Shown here: positions 43,266-53,024 of the stretch, piece after piece | How positions within the stretch are numbered: the stretch's first letter is position 1 | Layout: each line of letters starts with the position of its first letter | Source of the DNA: Acetobacter orleanensis | GTDB lineage: Bacteria > Pseudomonadota > Alphaproteobacteria > Acetobacterales > Acetobacteraceae | Reading direction: 5' to 3' | Assembly: GCF_001581005.1 (NCBI RefSeq) | Contig: NZ_LHZV01000062.1 | Coordinates: forward strand, 83,563 to 147,562 | Length of the DNA: 64,000 nucleotides | The notes under the pieces: model-generated | What the model was told of the DNA's origin: nothing | The model's database searches: none | The model's input: only the letters and a program-made list of their open reading frames with translations | Made by a program: the position numbers and the translations under genes

Positions 43266-43702
43266 TAACGATAGAATTTTGTTGAAATGGAGTCTCTCAA
43301 AAATTTGAAGGGGTTTAAGAGGATAAAAGACACTGATTTCTGACGTGATACTCTAAAGTTCAGTCTGAGTTATAACGCTTAACATATTGAAAAATATAAT
43401 GAAAAATAAAACACATTATTGTGCACAATTATAAATTCTACATTATTAATAACAATTGTTATCGTGGTTTATTGACGCGCGTCATTTTTGCTCATACGGT
43501 TCTCTGGCCTCATTAGGGATGAGATGAGGCTAAAATTAGGGAGCGGTTTCATGATGCTGCGAATGTGCAGGGCCTTCCGATGTTGCGGGTGTATGCCGCG
43601 CATGAAAGGTCACGACGTGCAGAAGACGCACATTTTATAATCCGCCGGACGTGAAACTACCGGCGGAAGCGCCCTTCAGGGGTTTTGTTTTCGAGGTCAG
43701 TC
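43266..43702. other. AT-rich intergenic region with a strong hairpin in the leader of a small gene
   Basis: About 440 bp without a supported gene. The left part (43266-43480) is AT-rich and follows the restored tag stop. The right part contains a perfect 8-bp stem TCCGCCGG (43641-43648) / CCGGCGGA (43660-43667) with an 11-base loop, followed by CCCTTCAGGG and a T-rich stretch ending 20 bp before the ATG at 43703. This looks like a structured 5' leader, perhaps an attenuator or RNA element. No known riboswitch consensus was recognised. Confidence 0.4.
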
Positions 43703-43909
43703 ATGATACGTACTTCAAAAATCATCGAAATAGACGGAATTTTTCTGGGAACTGCTATCCAGTTGAGCGGCGGGCAGGGGCAGCGCTTTTACGCGACGCA
43801 TGACAGTGTTCGTGCGCTGCACAATGCCGTCAGGCCGGATATGGCCGTTCTGGCGCGGCAGGTTGCTCAGACGTTCCGCCAGAATCAGACGATTTCCTGC
43901 GCCGCATAA
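43703..43909 (+). CDS. Small hypothetical protein, 68 residues
   Basis: The product begins MIRTSKIIEIDGIFLGTAIQ and is soluble, with no cysteine until near the end (ISCAA). Alternating hydrophobic pattern in the first half suggests beta strands, the second half a helix (LHNAVRPDMAVLARQVAQTF). The family is not recognised. A 200-bp GC-balanced leader with a strong hairpin precedes it, which supports a regulated single-gene transcript. A longer start at 43685 is possible but less likely. Confidence 0.5.
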   Translation: MIRTSKIIEIDGIFLGTAIQLSGGQGQRFYATHDSVRALHNAVRPDMAVLARQVAQTFRQNQTISCAA

Positions 43910-44021
43910 GCCGCTTTCTTCAAGAAAATATCCATTCGTTAAAGAAAGCGTTAAGTGAGGCTGGTTACTGAATGACCCGCCTCACAAGCTGGTTCAATAT
44001 CCGTTCCAGAAACTCTCTTTA

Positions 44022-46115
44022 TCAGAAAGAGCGTTTATCATCCTGACTGATAGACGGACTAGGCTCATTCTCCAGATCCGTCAGATCCAGTTTTTGTAAC
44101 AGGATGAGTATATCATTCAGTTTTGGGTCTGTATGTTGCGTTGTTTCCGCAGGCGTTAGGGTTTCTGGGGCAAATTGGTCTGCCAGATGGTTATATAAGT
44201 CTGCGCGCTGCCGGATTGCTGGTGTGGGTTCGGCTGTTTTTTCCATCCACCACACGCTGGCAGCACCGGCCAGCTTCCGTAACAGGAACAGAATATCACG
44301 CGCTTTTCCAATCTGGTCCGAGCGACGCAAGCCTTCCAGACCGGCTGTCTGGCATTGAATTTCTGCAAGCGTGCTCGTGGTGCCAGCTTTGCGGCGAGCA
44401 CTTTCAATCTGTGTCCAACTTAGGGTTTCCGGCCCGGTCGCAAGGGCCGCGTAGCGGATATTCGCGCGGAACGCATCCGCAATCTGTGCCGCCAATGGTG
44501 CATTGCGCTGTTCTGGCCAGAGCAGCAGGCAGCCCGCCAACCCGACCAGACTGCCAATAATGTTATTGATAGCGCGAGCCAGTGCGACATCCCACCCCAG
44601 ACCGGGGCTGACCAGATCCGTCACCAGCACGAAAAGCTGCGTCATGAACATTACGCACAGAGTGTAATTCACGCTGCGTAGCGCAATGGTCGCGGCGGCC
44701 AGCGGGAAAATCAGCAGCAGGATGCTCCATACCGGCAACAGTACACCCATGACCGCCGCCAGAAGGCCACCGGCAATACTTCCAACAACACGTTCAATAG
44801 TCCGGGGGAGCGTAGTGGTCACACGGGGTTGGGTGACCACCACTACCGCCATCATGGCCCAGTAAGCGTAGGGCAGGTGGAGTTTGAGTGAAATGGCATA
44901 AGCCACCAGCACAGAAACACAGATGCGCGCTGCATGCCGGAAGCCCTGCGCAGGAGTGACAGACGCTGCCCGAACACCCCCCGGTGGGGCGTGTTGCCCG
45001 GAAGAGTGAGGATGTGCGCTGGAACCTGTCTGCCATGCGGCAATCAAATCCTGCACAGCCTGTGCGCAAACCTGCGCCCCTTTACCAAACAGACTTGAAT
45101 CCTCGGCTCCAATGCGCGCCAGAAGGCGGTGTTGCCGTTGCAGCCGGTCAGGCCGGGGTTCCGGGCGTTGGGCTTCCCCCGCCATACGGTGCAATGTGGT
45201 GGTGACCACACGGAGCGTGCGCCGGGCAGCATGAGAGGTCTCGCCAGATAAGGCCGCATGTTCAAAGGCAATCAGGGCAATAAAAATCCGATCACATGCC
45301 TCTATAGCGGGCAGCAGTGTGGCGCGGGCGCGGCTGCTGACGGTATCAGCGGAGAGCACTTCAATGCGCCCCCGTGTCCGCTCAATCCGGCTACGCACCT
45401 CTCTGCGAAACGCCCCGATGGAGGTACTGTGGCGTGTGCGGCCCTGTGCGCCGGGCTTCATGACATCCAGCAGGCGGCGCGTCATGCGTTCCTCTTCCCG
45501 CAAGACGGCGGAACAGGCCAGCCGCAGCGGCATATAAGGGTCCACAGGCCAAGCTAGAACACAGATCAGGGTGGCCCAGATCGCCCCCAGCGCGAATAGG
45601 CCAGACAGGCGCAGCGCCACCTCTGGCGGCAAGGGATAACAAACAGCCACGACAGCGACGATGGCAGCCAGAACGCCAATCTGCGTAGCACTGCCCCCGC
45701 GCAGGCGGCCCAGTGCACAGCCGAATACGCTCACCCCAAGCGCTATAAAGGCAGGCACAAGCCCAAACCCGGAAGCCGCAGCAACAGAACCGCTGATAAC
45801 TGTGCCAAGGGCTGCAAATTTCAGCATGGTTTCCAGCCGTGGCCGCAGCAGGCCGCCGGGGTCCACAAGGCAGGTCCAGAACGCCGCAAAGGCGGACCAA
45901 GCCATAAGCGGCATGTGCAAAGACAACGCCAAAATCATAACGGTGCTGACAGCAACCCCTGCGCGTAGGCCTTCACGCACGGCAACCTGCTCCGGGGCAA
46001 TAGCAATGGCCCGCACACCCAGCCAGTGCGCAATAGCTGAGGGAAGGAGACTGCGGGAGGCAGCCCGGAAGAATGTCGGTTTACGGGGGAGGGAAAAGGA
46101 CAGGTGTTTTTTCAT
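44022..46115 (-). CDS. FUSC-family inner-membrane protein (aromatic-acid/xenobiotic exporter type)
   Basis: The 697-residue protein has two blocks of membrane helices (about residues 50-190 and 400-520) separated and followed by long cytoplasmic regions, the layout of AaeB/YccS-like FUSC proteins. The second block contains the family segment YWAMMAVVVVTQPRVTTTLPR. Such proteins export p-hydroxybenzoate-like acids or other toxic metabolites with a partner adaptor, but no adaptor is adjacent here, so it may act alone. It is unrelated in operon terms to the second FUSC gene at 49829. Confidence 0.85.
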   Translation of the reverse strand: MKKHLSFSLPRKPTFFRAASRSLLPSAIAHWLGVRAIAIAPEQVAVREGLRAGVAVSTVMILALSLHMPLMAWSAFAAFWTCLVDPGGLLRPRLETMLKFAALGTVISGSVAAASGFGLVPAFIALGVSVFGCALGRLRGGSATQIGVLAAIVAVVAVCYPLPPEVALRLSGLFALGAIWATLICVLAWPVDPYMPLRLACSAVLREEERMTRRLLDVMKPGAQGRTRHSTSIGAFRREVRSRIERTRGRIEVLSADTVSSRARATLLPAIEACDRIFIALIAFEHAALSGETSHAARRTLRVVTTTLHRMAGEAQRPEPRPDRLQRQHRLLARIGAEDSSLFGKGAQVCAQAVQDLIAAWQTGSSAHPHSSGQHAPPGGVRAASVTPAQGFRHAARICVSVLVAYAISLKLHLPYAYWAMMAVVVVTQPRVTTTLPRTIERVVGSIAGGLLAAVMGVLLPVWSILLLIFPLAAATIALRSVNYTLCVMFMTQLFVLVTDLVSPGLGWDVALARAINNIIGSLVGLAGCLLLWPEQRNAPLAAQIADAFRANIRYAALATGPETLSWTQIESARRKAGTTSTLAEIQCQTAGLEGLRRSDQIGKARDILFLLRKLAGAASVWWMEKTAEPTPAIRQRADLYNHLADQFAPETLTPAETTQHTDPKLNDILILLQKLDLTDLENEPSPSISQDDKRSF

Positions 46116-46350
46116 GAACAGTCAGGCAGGAGAGGAACATAGAGAGGAAAGAGCACACAAAAGCCAGCCAGTATGCCGGGTGGCAGGACTGTTGCTGCAA
46201 GCAAAAAAGCAGGGAGTGCCGGAACAGGATGGTCCGGCAGGCGGAAGGGGCACTCAGAGAGGGCTGGATGGAGAGCGCGGAAGGCGGAAGAGGCTTCTGC
46301 AGGAACGGCGTTATAACATGCGCGCGCAAATTTCAACCAGCAGAGTGGTT

Positions 46351-47952
46351 TCAGAATGTTATACTTGTATGCAGTCCGAAAATCGTCTCATTCCCGATAC
46401 GGCGAGAGGAAGAGGGATAACGTGGGTCCGGTCTGCCGCCCATCGGGTTCCACATTTGCTGGAAATCGGGCTGTACGACCAACCATGGCCGGACTTCTGC
46501 CTGATAGGTAATCTCCAGATGGTTTTCATTGCCGGGAACACGTGTTTTTGCGGTGCGGTTATAGCGCCGCCAGCCGGAACTTGAGCGGCCTAACCCCCAG
46601 CCAATGCCCACCGTGTCATTCGGGCGGCCTGAAAACGGTGCTTTAAAGTTCATCCCGGCATCCGCTGCAAAGCTGACAAGGTTGCGGTCACCCCTATTGC
46701 CTGTTGCCCTGAAAAATAGGCCAAGAGATCTGTCGGATTTGTAGGAAGGCCGCCAGACCATCTGGTCAATGACAGCATAGACCATCCAGTTTCCACGATC
46801 CCAGCGCGGTGTGCCGCCTCCTTTTCCCATGAGCTGATCATGCGTATTGTAGCGATAGTCAGGAAATTTCGCGGTATCGTAAAATCCGCCCAGCTTGTAA
46901 ATGCCGGGCAGGCCGGGGTCTTTGGTAACGTCTGAAAGATCTTCGGGCTGGCGGTTGAGCGTGTAATGTATTTCCCCAATCAGCAATGCGCCGGTGCCGG
47001 TATTAAAGCGGGTGCCGCTGCCATCATGCGTGACCTGATTGGCGGGGTCCGACGTGTTGCCACCGTGCTGGATACTGAACGCATTATAGCGATTGCCCGG
47101 CGGGTTATCATCCGCAACCGCTGCCAGAATGGTAACTGCATTGTGCGGCCGGTAGCGGAGGCGCAGGGCCGGGGAGGATAAGGGCCAGGACGGGCCGCCG
47201 CTATAAAGATTGACAGAAGGCGCCATCGGCCAACCAAAGTTGGAATTCAGAAACAGGCCGCCATAGTTGGTCAGCATGAATTCAGATTCCAGATTTTGCT
47301 GCCCGATCTTGATACCGAGTGTGTCGTTAAAGAGCAGTTGTCGGTACCATAATTCAAACAGGCGCGTGGAGCGGTCTGCTTCATAACCGCTTATAGGGTT
47401 AAAGGTGCCCAGATGGTCCTGCGTGATGGAGCGTCCGCGCGTCTGGAGAGCACTGATAGTGAGAATGCCGCCTTTCAGGCCAATCAGTTTTTTCAGATCA
47501 ACAGTCAGGGTCGGGGCCGTCATGGCATTATATGACGGGCCGGTGCCCGTGCCACTCCGGACATCCGCAAGGCTTGGCGTGCCGCCGGATGTGTTTCCCC
47601 ACAGCTCTTCTACGTCCTCCATATCCAGTGTGATGCCATATCGGTAAAGCCACGTCCGCACGCCCCCCATGGTGCCCAGAAGCGTGTCGCTGGTGTCCAG
47701 CGGTTCATCCTGCTCCTGACTGGCGCGCGGAAGGTGAAGCCCCTTTGTGGTGACTCCCGGCCCAAACTGGTTCATGAACGGGGCTGAGTTGCCCAGACTA
47801 TCCTGATCATGCTCGACCTGATCTTCCGGCCGATTTTGTGCAAAGGCCACGGTAGGAAGCAGGACCGTGCAGACTGTGCCAGATGCCAGAAAAAACCGTC
47901 TCAGCCGTTGTCCTGAACCGATAAAGAAACTGGTCAGAAAACCGGACCGCAT
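46351..47952 (-). CDS. OprB-family carbohydrate-selective porin
   Basis: The 533-residue protein has a signal peptide (cut near TVAFAQN), then an OprB barrel: WLYRYGITLDMEDVEELWGN, RLFELWYRQLLFNDTLGIKIGQQNLESEFM and a C-terminal strand ending in Phe (HTSITF). Many such porins accompany periplasmic sugar or alcohol oxidation in acetic acid bacteria. GGAAAA precedes the ATG. It stands alone, with 235-bp and 270-bp non-coding gaps on each side in which I see no gene. Confidence 0.9.
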   Translation of the reverse strand: MRSGFLTSFFIGSGQRLRRFFLASGTVCTVLLPTVAFAQNRPEDQVEHDQDSLGNSAPFMNQFGPGVTTKGLHLPRASQEQDEPLDTSDTLLGTMGGVRTWLYRYGITLDMEDVEELWGNTSGGTPSLADVRSGTGTGPSYNAMTAPTLTVDLKKLIGLKGGILTISALQTRGRSITQDHLGTFNPISGYEADRSTRLFELWYRQLLFNDTLGIKIGQQNLESEFMLTNYGGLFLNSNFGWPMAPSVNLYSGGPSWPLSSPALRLRYRPHNAVTILAAVADDNPPGNRYNAFSIQHGGNTSDPANQVTHDGSGTRFNTGTGALLIGEIHYTLNRQPEDLSDVTKDPGLPGIYKLGGFYDTAKFPDYRYNTHDQLMGKGGGTPRWDRGNWMVYAVIDQMVWRPSYKSDRSLGLFFRATGNRGDRNLVSFAADAGMNFKAPFSGRPNDTVGIGWGLGRSSSGWRRYNRTAKTRVPGNENHLEITYQAEVRPWLVVQPDFQQMWNPMGGRPDPRYPSSSRRIGNETIFGLHTSITF

Positions 47953-48196
47953 CGTTGTGTGTTTTCCTGCAAGGCGGGTTAAATCAAGACAATCCTGTGT
48001 GGGATGTCTGTTTAGCTATTCTGGAGCCTGTTGTCAGTTATTGTCGATAGCTATCCGAGTGAATAGCTCTCTTATGAAGCAAGGTGAAGTGGGTGCGTCA
48101 TAGCGTGATGGGATGCATCTCGTTCTCTTCAGTATCACACCATTCCAATAAGAGTCAGTTTCGGGGATATGGCGTCATGCTCGTGTACCAGCAGCC

Positions 48197-48217
48197 CTCA
48201 CTCATCAGGGGAGTGAG
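48197..48217 (-). terminator. Hairpin after the efflux operon
   Basis: CTCACTC (48197-48203) and GAGTGAG (48211-48217) form a 7-bp stem just past the stop of the outer-membrane factor gene. There is no T-run after it on the minus strand, so termination may be weak. Confidence 0.4.
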
Positions 48218-48221
48218 TGAA

Positions 48222-49832
48222 TTATTGAACTTGCGCGTCTCCTAGCGCACCAGTTGCAAAAGCTAGGCTCGCGGCGGCAATCAGGGCGGCATAGTAAGTG
48301 TCTGAATGGCCAAGCTGGGCATCCAGCAAACCGGTTTGTGCCATTGTGGCCTGCGTGATGGACCCGACACCACTGCGATAGGCTGCAAAGGCGGCATCAA
48401 AACTGGTTTGCGCTGCCGTTTGCAGGCGGCCTGCGGCGGTATAGGCGCTCAGGCTGCCGTGAAGGCTATTTTCCGCAGTGACAATCTGTTTGACGGACTC
48501 ATCAACAGTTTTCCGTAAAAAAGTTTGGGCGCTATCGGCGTGATTGCGGGCCTGCCGCAGCATGGCGGCCCGCATGCCGCCATCAAAAACCGGCACGGTA
48601 ATGCCGCCCAGTATCAGGCTGCTGAAATTGTTGGTGGAAAGGTTAAGTGTCGGGTTGGAGTCAGACCCCACACCCGGAACGGAAGAGAGCGCCAGATGCC
48701 CTGTGGTATAAGCGACGTTTCCAGACAGGAAAATTTTTGGCAGAAACTCGGCTTTAGCCGCGGAAATATTGCTTTGTGATGCTTTGGCAGCAGCGTACGC
48801 CGCCAGAACATCCGGGCGTTGCGCAACGGCCTGCCGGACCATGTCATCTGTCAGGCGCATGTCAGCCATTGTCAGCGGACGGTTTGAAATATCCTGTGTC
48901 TGCAAGCGTGTATTAGGAGAAATCCCCATGGCGGTCATCAGGTCCAGATAGGTATTTTCTGCCATGTTCTGGGCCTGCACAAGCCGGAGCTCCGCTTGCG
49001 CTGTCATCTGCCGGGCCTGCGTCACATCAACAAGAGTGCCTTGACCTTGCTTAAGGCGCATTTCTGCTGCGGCCTGCACTTTTCTGGAGTTTTCCAGTGC
49101 CTGTTGCACCAGTGTAACCCGTGCGGCGGCGGCGGCATGGGTATAAAATGCCAACGTCACCCCGTAGATGACTTTCTGATGCGCCGCCGTGAACAGAATA
49201 TTTGTCGCGAGTTGCGTTTGTTTGGCAGCGTTAATCACGGCTTCCCGCTTGCCAAAGTCAAACAGCAGCCATTGCATGCTGAGTGTCTGTACCTCACCAT
49301 GGCCAGAATTCCGATTTCTAACGCCATCACCAAGGGATTCAGCCTGATTGATCCCGTTGTTGATGATGTCCCCCATTTCTCCAGCACCGCTCAGGCGCGG
49401 GTTGGACCCATTGTTGCGTTGATGCGTATAGCCGCCAACAACTGTTGCACTCAGATGCGGCAGGTAGGCCGTGCGTGTAATACCCACTGCCAGAGCCGCA
49501 TTCCGCGCGGTGTTCCATGCCTGCCGGGTGGTTGGGTTGGCAGACTGAGCAACGTCAATCAGTTCCGGGAGGGAGTAGGTGTGGGTTGTGCTGACATCGG
49601 CATCCGCAGGGCGCGGGGCGATTGTCTGGTTGGCAGGCAGAGTATATCCGGCGGGCAGAGTCAGTCCATGTGCGTTCTGGCCGGGCAGAAGTTCGCCTTT
49701 GTCAGACACGTTGGGCTGCCAAGGGGCGTCTGGTCGGGCTGGCGCGCTCTTCAGGGCTTCGGTTGCGCAACCGCCTAGCAGAAAGATTAGGCTTGTGGTC
49801 AGGCAGGCTGTGTGGCGGGGGAAGCGGATCAT
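48222..49832 (-). CDS. mdtP: Outer-membrane efflux lipoprotein of a YtcA-MdtNOP-type system
   Basis: The 536-residue protein has a lipobox (LLGGC, Cys22) and two TolC-family repeats rich in Ala/Gln helices (VTLVQQALENSRKVQAAAEM; QRPDVLAAYAAAKASQSNIS). It starts in a 4-base overlap with the FUSC gene, completing a four-gene operon whose order (lipoprotein, adaptor, FUSC, outer-membrane factor) is that of E. coli ytcA-mdtNOP. The operon should export aromatic or other small toxic compounds. Symbol assigned from operon order and family, not from close similarity. Confidence 0.85.
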   Translation of the reverse strand: MIRFPRHTACLTTSLIFLLGGCATEALKSAPARPDAPWQPNVSDKGELLPGQNAHGLTLPAGYTLPANQTIAPRPADADVSTTHTYSLPELIDVAQSANPTTRQAWNTARNAALAVGITRTAYLPHLSATVVGGYTHQRNNGSNPRLSGAGEMGDIINNGINQAESLGDGVRNRNSGHGEVQTLSMQWLLFDFGKREAVINAAKQTQLATNILFTAAHQKVIYGVTLAFYTHAAAAARVTLVQQALENSRKVQAAAEMRLKQGQGTLVDVTQARQMTAQAELRLVQAQNMAENTYLDLMTAMGISPNTRLQTQDISNRPLTMADMRLTDDMVRQAVAQRPDVLAAYAAAKASQSNISAAKAEFLPKIFLSGNVAYTTGHLALSSVPGVGSDSNPTLNLSTNNFSSLILGGITVPVFDGGMRAAMLRQARNHADSAQTFLRKTVDESVKQIVTAENSLHGSLSAYTAAGRLQTAAQTSFDAAFAAYRSGVGSITQATMAQTGLLDAQLGHSDTYYAALIAAASLAFATGALGDAQVQ

Positions 49833-51649
49833 GACACCACCTTGTCCAGAAGAGCGAGTTGAGCAGACGCAGCAGGGCGCCGGGCGGGAATCAGACCGTC
49901 TTCCGACAGGCTGGAGATCTGGCTGGTTATGGCCCGATAGGTAGCGAGTTCGTCCATCTGGGCACGGAGATGGATGGGTTCCACGCTGGCAAATTCAATC
50001 ATGCGTTCCGCAGCCGCCAACGCGTTCTGGGTTGAGGCGGCAAGGAGCAACTCCTCCTGCACGGAGGCGGCCTGAAACTGGGTGTGCAGGGCCTTCAGGG
50101 CCGCAGAGATTGTCTCTTTAATTTTGTCATAGGCGCTGGATGGCCAGAAGCTGGTAAAAACCGCATAGGTGATGAAGTTGCCAAGAAGAATCCCGATAAT
50201 GCGGTTGCGCGCCGTGGTCATGTCTGACGTTGGGCCATAGCCTTTCAGGTCAGACAGGAAAAAAGCCAGACCAATCTGGAAGCCCGCATAGGCAATCCGC
50301 TCATCACCTGATTTGACCCATGCGGCAAGGAGAGAGCACGCAAAAATCATGATCAGAAAAGCCGCAATATTGGTAAGGTGGGGAATAACGAAAATAATGG
50401 ATAAAATCCCCAGTGCCCCTCCGACCAGTGCGCCGCTGATGCGCAGCGTTAGTTTGGAAATCATTTCTCCCATGGTGGGCAGCGCAACAATAAAGCAGGT
50501 GATAATGCAGGTGTGAATGCCGTCCCAGTTGAGAATTTTGAAGATAAAATAACTTAACATCACAGCCGCAGTGCCTTTTACGGCAAAGCGGACATGCTCG
50601 GGATTGCTCAACGCATCTGGCGCGAAAAAACCGGAAGAACCGGACTTGGCTTTTTTACCGTTTTCTGGCGCTTTCTGCGCGGAAGGGTTTGTGAAATCAG
50701 GCAGAAGAGACGCAATTTTTATGAAAGCGGGAGTGGGCTCTGGCACTGGTGGCTGCGCAATATCTGTCGGGTAGCCTCCGCTCTGGAAAATCTCTGCCAT
50801 GTCCAGCAATGTCTGAATGAGTGCTTCGGGTGGCTGGGCCGGAATGTCTGGTGTGTGAGTGCTCTCGCATGAGGCCGCGTGGGCAAGGGCCAGAATACCC
50901 ACACTGCGCGGAATGGCTTGTTTCAGGCAAGCAAGATCCTGCTTGCGCCCTATCTTTTCCAGCCCAGCCATTTTCAAAGACATCAGCATGCCTTTTGCCC
51001 CTTCCCGCAGGAGGGCTTCGGCTGTGTCGCGCATCTGCTCATCGTCTGGCGTGCGCAGAAGGGCGGCACTCAGGCGCAGATGGTGTGCAAGCGAGCGGGT
51101 GAGAAGGGTTTTGGGGGAAGGGCAGATAACGGGCGCAAGGCACACCATGACGGCACCCGGCACCAGAATGAACAGGTCCGCATAGAGCAGAGCGCGCGTA
51201 GCCAACTCCCCGATGGGCGCGTTTCCAATGGCGATCATGGCGTACACCACAACCAGCCCCAGCATATAGGCCACGGGCTTTAGTTTGCTGGCAGACCCAA
51301 GGAAAAAGAACCCAAAAGAGAGAAGAGCCGTGGCAATAGCCAGACCCATCGGGTGGTCCAGCGTGAGGTGTATCAGCCCGAACATGATGAGGATGATAAG
51401 CCCGAACAGGATATTCACAATCAGACCGGCCAGCACATTTGTCACGCGGTCTTTCTGCCACAGGGCCATGGTGACGAGTGCCGGAACGGCAAGGTCCGGC
51501 ACCTGCCAGATTTCTCCAACCAGCACGGTTGTCGTGCAAGCCGCCGCCATGCGTAGCGCAGCCCCACCCCGACCGGGGGTGCGCTGCGTAATCAGTCGCC
51601 AGATCCGGTCGGCGGTCAAAGGCCGGACGTTAGTGGCAGGCTTCGCCAT
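49829..51649 (-). CDS. mdtO: FUSC-family inner-membrane component (MdtO-like)
   Basis: The start is taken as ATG 51649 (MAKPATNVRPLTADRIW), overlapping the end of the adaptor gene by 20 bp; the open frame extends 62 codons further upstream but lies inside the adaptor gene. The ~606-residue product has two membrane blocks separated by a cytoplasmic region, with the family segment LTLRISGALVGGALGILSII in the second. FUSC proteins of MdtO/AaeB type are the inner-membrane subunits of tripartite exporters of aromatic acids and dyes. Confidence 0.87.
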   Translation of the reverse strand: MAKPATNVRPLTADRIWRLITQRTPGRGGAALRMAAACTTTVLVGEIWQVPDLAVPALVTMALWQKDRVTNVLAGLIVNILFGLIILIMFGLIHLTLDHPMGLAIATALLSFGFFFLGSASKLKPVAYMLGLVVVYAMIAIGNAPIGELATRALLYADLFILVPGAVMVCLAPVICPSPKTLLTRSLAHHLRLSAALLRTPDDEQMRDTAEALLREGAKGMLMSLKMAGLEKIGRKQDLACLKQAIPRSVGILALAHAASCESTHTPDIPAQPPEALIQTLLDMAEIFQSGGYPTDIAQPPVPEPTPAFIKIASLLPDFTNPSAQKAPENGKKAKSGSSGFFAPDALSNPEHVRFAVKGTAAVMLSYFIFKILNWDGIHTCIITCFIVALPTMGEMISKLTLRISGALVGGALGILSIIFVIPHLTNIAAFLIMIFACSLLAAWVKSGDERIAYAGFQIGLAFFLSDLKGYGPTSDMTTARNRIIGILLGNFITYAVFTSFWPSSAYDKIKETISAALKALHTQFQAASVQEELLLAASTQNALAAAERMIEFASVEPIHLRAQMDELATYRAITSQISSLSEDGLIPARRPAASAQLALLDKVVS

Positions 51650-52679
51650 GCCGGATCTCGACTGTTGCTGTGGCGCCCAGCCGCAGCAGGCGTGGGTCTG
51701 CCGGGTCCAGCCGGATACGGACAGGAAAGCGCTGGGCCACATGGACCCAATCCATTTCTCGCGGGACCAGAGGCAACCCGCGTGCCAGACCGGCAGAATC
51801 CAAAGAAGCAACCCCCCAGCCAATGCTTTCCACATGGCCGTGGAGTGGGGTGTGTCGGTCGATCATGGAATAGACTGTGGCGCAATCTCCCGGTGCAATG
51901 GCGTGCAGCGTGATTTCCCGGATATTGGCGCTGGCATACCAGGTGTCATTAGCAACCAGCGTGAACAGAACCTGAGACGGGGCGAGAATTTCCCCCTCCT
52001 TAACCCGCAGGCTGGTGACGTATCCGTCCGTTGGGGCGATCACGGTTGTCTGGCGTAAGGCATAACGGGCCTGATCCAGCATGGCCTGCGCGGCCTGCTG
52101 GGCTGCGAGAGAGCTTTTCAAGTCGCCAATGGCTATCTGTGCCGCACTGGCCTGCTGGTGGCTCTGGGCAAGGGAGACAGCCGCATCATTGAGGGCGACG
52201 CGCGCCTGATCATATTGCTGCCACGGGATATAGGCGTGCCCTGCCAGCGGCTTGAGGCGCTCTACAGTACGGGCCGCCAGATCATGATTGGTCTGTGCGC
52301 GGGTTGTCTGGTCCTGCGCGACAGCAGCATTGGCAGTTTTAACAGCCAGCAGGCGTTTCTGGTTCTCCACTTCTGCGGCCGCCAGAGCCAGATTGGCTTC
52401 CGCCTGCCGCACAGCCAGTTCATACGGTTCCGGGTCCAGACGGTAGAGGAGGTCTCCTTTTTTAACGGCCTGATTCACATGCACAGGCAACGCAATCAGG
52501 CGGCCTCCCACTGTGGAGGCCATGTGCACGACCTCGGCATCAATGGAACCGCTGTCAGATGAGGGATAGGCCCCGTCCTGACGTGAGACATATACCCCCA
52601 GCCCAATGGCCCCCAGAATACAGACCGCAGCAATGGCAAACCCGATGGGGCTGCTCGTGGAAAGAGAGACTTTTTTCAT
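51630..52679 (-). CDS. mdtN: HlyD/EmrA-family membrane fusion protein (MdtN-like)
   Basis: The 349-residue protein has one N-terminal membrane helix (residues 11-31), the lipoyl half-motifs (VGGRLIALPVHVNQAVKKGD and TVIAPTDGYVTSLRVKEGEI), a helical hairpin between them and a C-terminal beta domain. It bridges the FUSC subunit and the outer-membrane factor. It starts 5 bases after the YtcA stop and overlaps the FUSC gene by 20 bases. Confidence 0.9.
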   Translation of the reverse strand: MKKVSLSTSSPIGFAIAAVCILGAIGLGVYVSRQDGAYPSSDSGSIDAEVVHMASTVGGRLIALPVHVNQAVKKGDLLYRLDPEPYELAVRQAEANLALAAAEVENQKRLLAVKTANAAVAQDQTTRAQTNHDLAARTVERLKPLAGHAYIPWQQYDQARVALNDAAVSLAQSHQQASAAQIAIGDLKSSLAAQQAAQAMLDQARYALRQTTVIAPTDGYVTSLRVKEGEILAPSQVLFTLVANDTWYASANIREITLHAIAPGDCATVYSMIDRHTPLHGHVESIGWGVASLDSAGLARGLPLVPREMDWVHVAQRFPVRIRLDPADPRLLRLGATATVEIRHGEACH

Positions 52680-52683
52680 GCAG

Positions 52684-52956
52684 TTAAGGTCCGAACCAGA
52701 TCAGCCATGCCAGAAGGGCGGTTATGACCCCCAGAGAAAGGTAGGTAAACAGGCGCAGGCTTAGGAGGGCATCAACGCCAGTCAGCACAAAAACCACGCG
52801 CAGCGTGACGGCAACGGCAATGCCGATCATGCCGCACAGCATCCAGTCTGGAAAATAGGCACCCACCAGCGCGAAGGATGGTGCGCCCTGCACCGCGCAT
52901 CCGCCAAGTAAAAGAGTAGAACAGATGCTGGTGGGGCGGATAAAGGAACGAAGCAT
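52684..52956 (-). CDS. ytcA: YtcA-like small lipoprotein with two membrane helices
   Basis: The 90-residue product has a lipobox (LLLGGC, Cys20) followed by GAPSFALVGAYFPDWMLCGM, the pattern of E. coli YtcA, then two hydrophobic helices. It is the first gene of the operon, as ytcA is beside mdtNOP in E. coli. Its function is not established; the position suggests an accessory subunit of the FUSC exporter. The promoter should lie in the 68-bp gap shared with the divergent ArsC-like gene. Confidence 0.8.
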   Translation of the reverse strand: MLRSFIRPTSICSTLLLGGCAVQGAPSFALVGAYFPDWMLCGMIGIAVAVTLRVVFVLTGVDALLSLRLFTYLSLGVITALLAWLIWFGP

Positions 52957-53024
52957 AGCTGCTAGGTGGTCTGATTTCTATAAATCTGTCAATCAATGCA
53001 AGTGCAAAAATGAAAGGACAAGCG

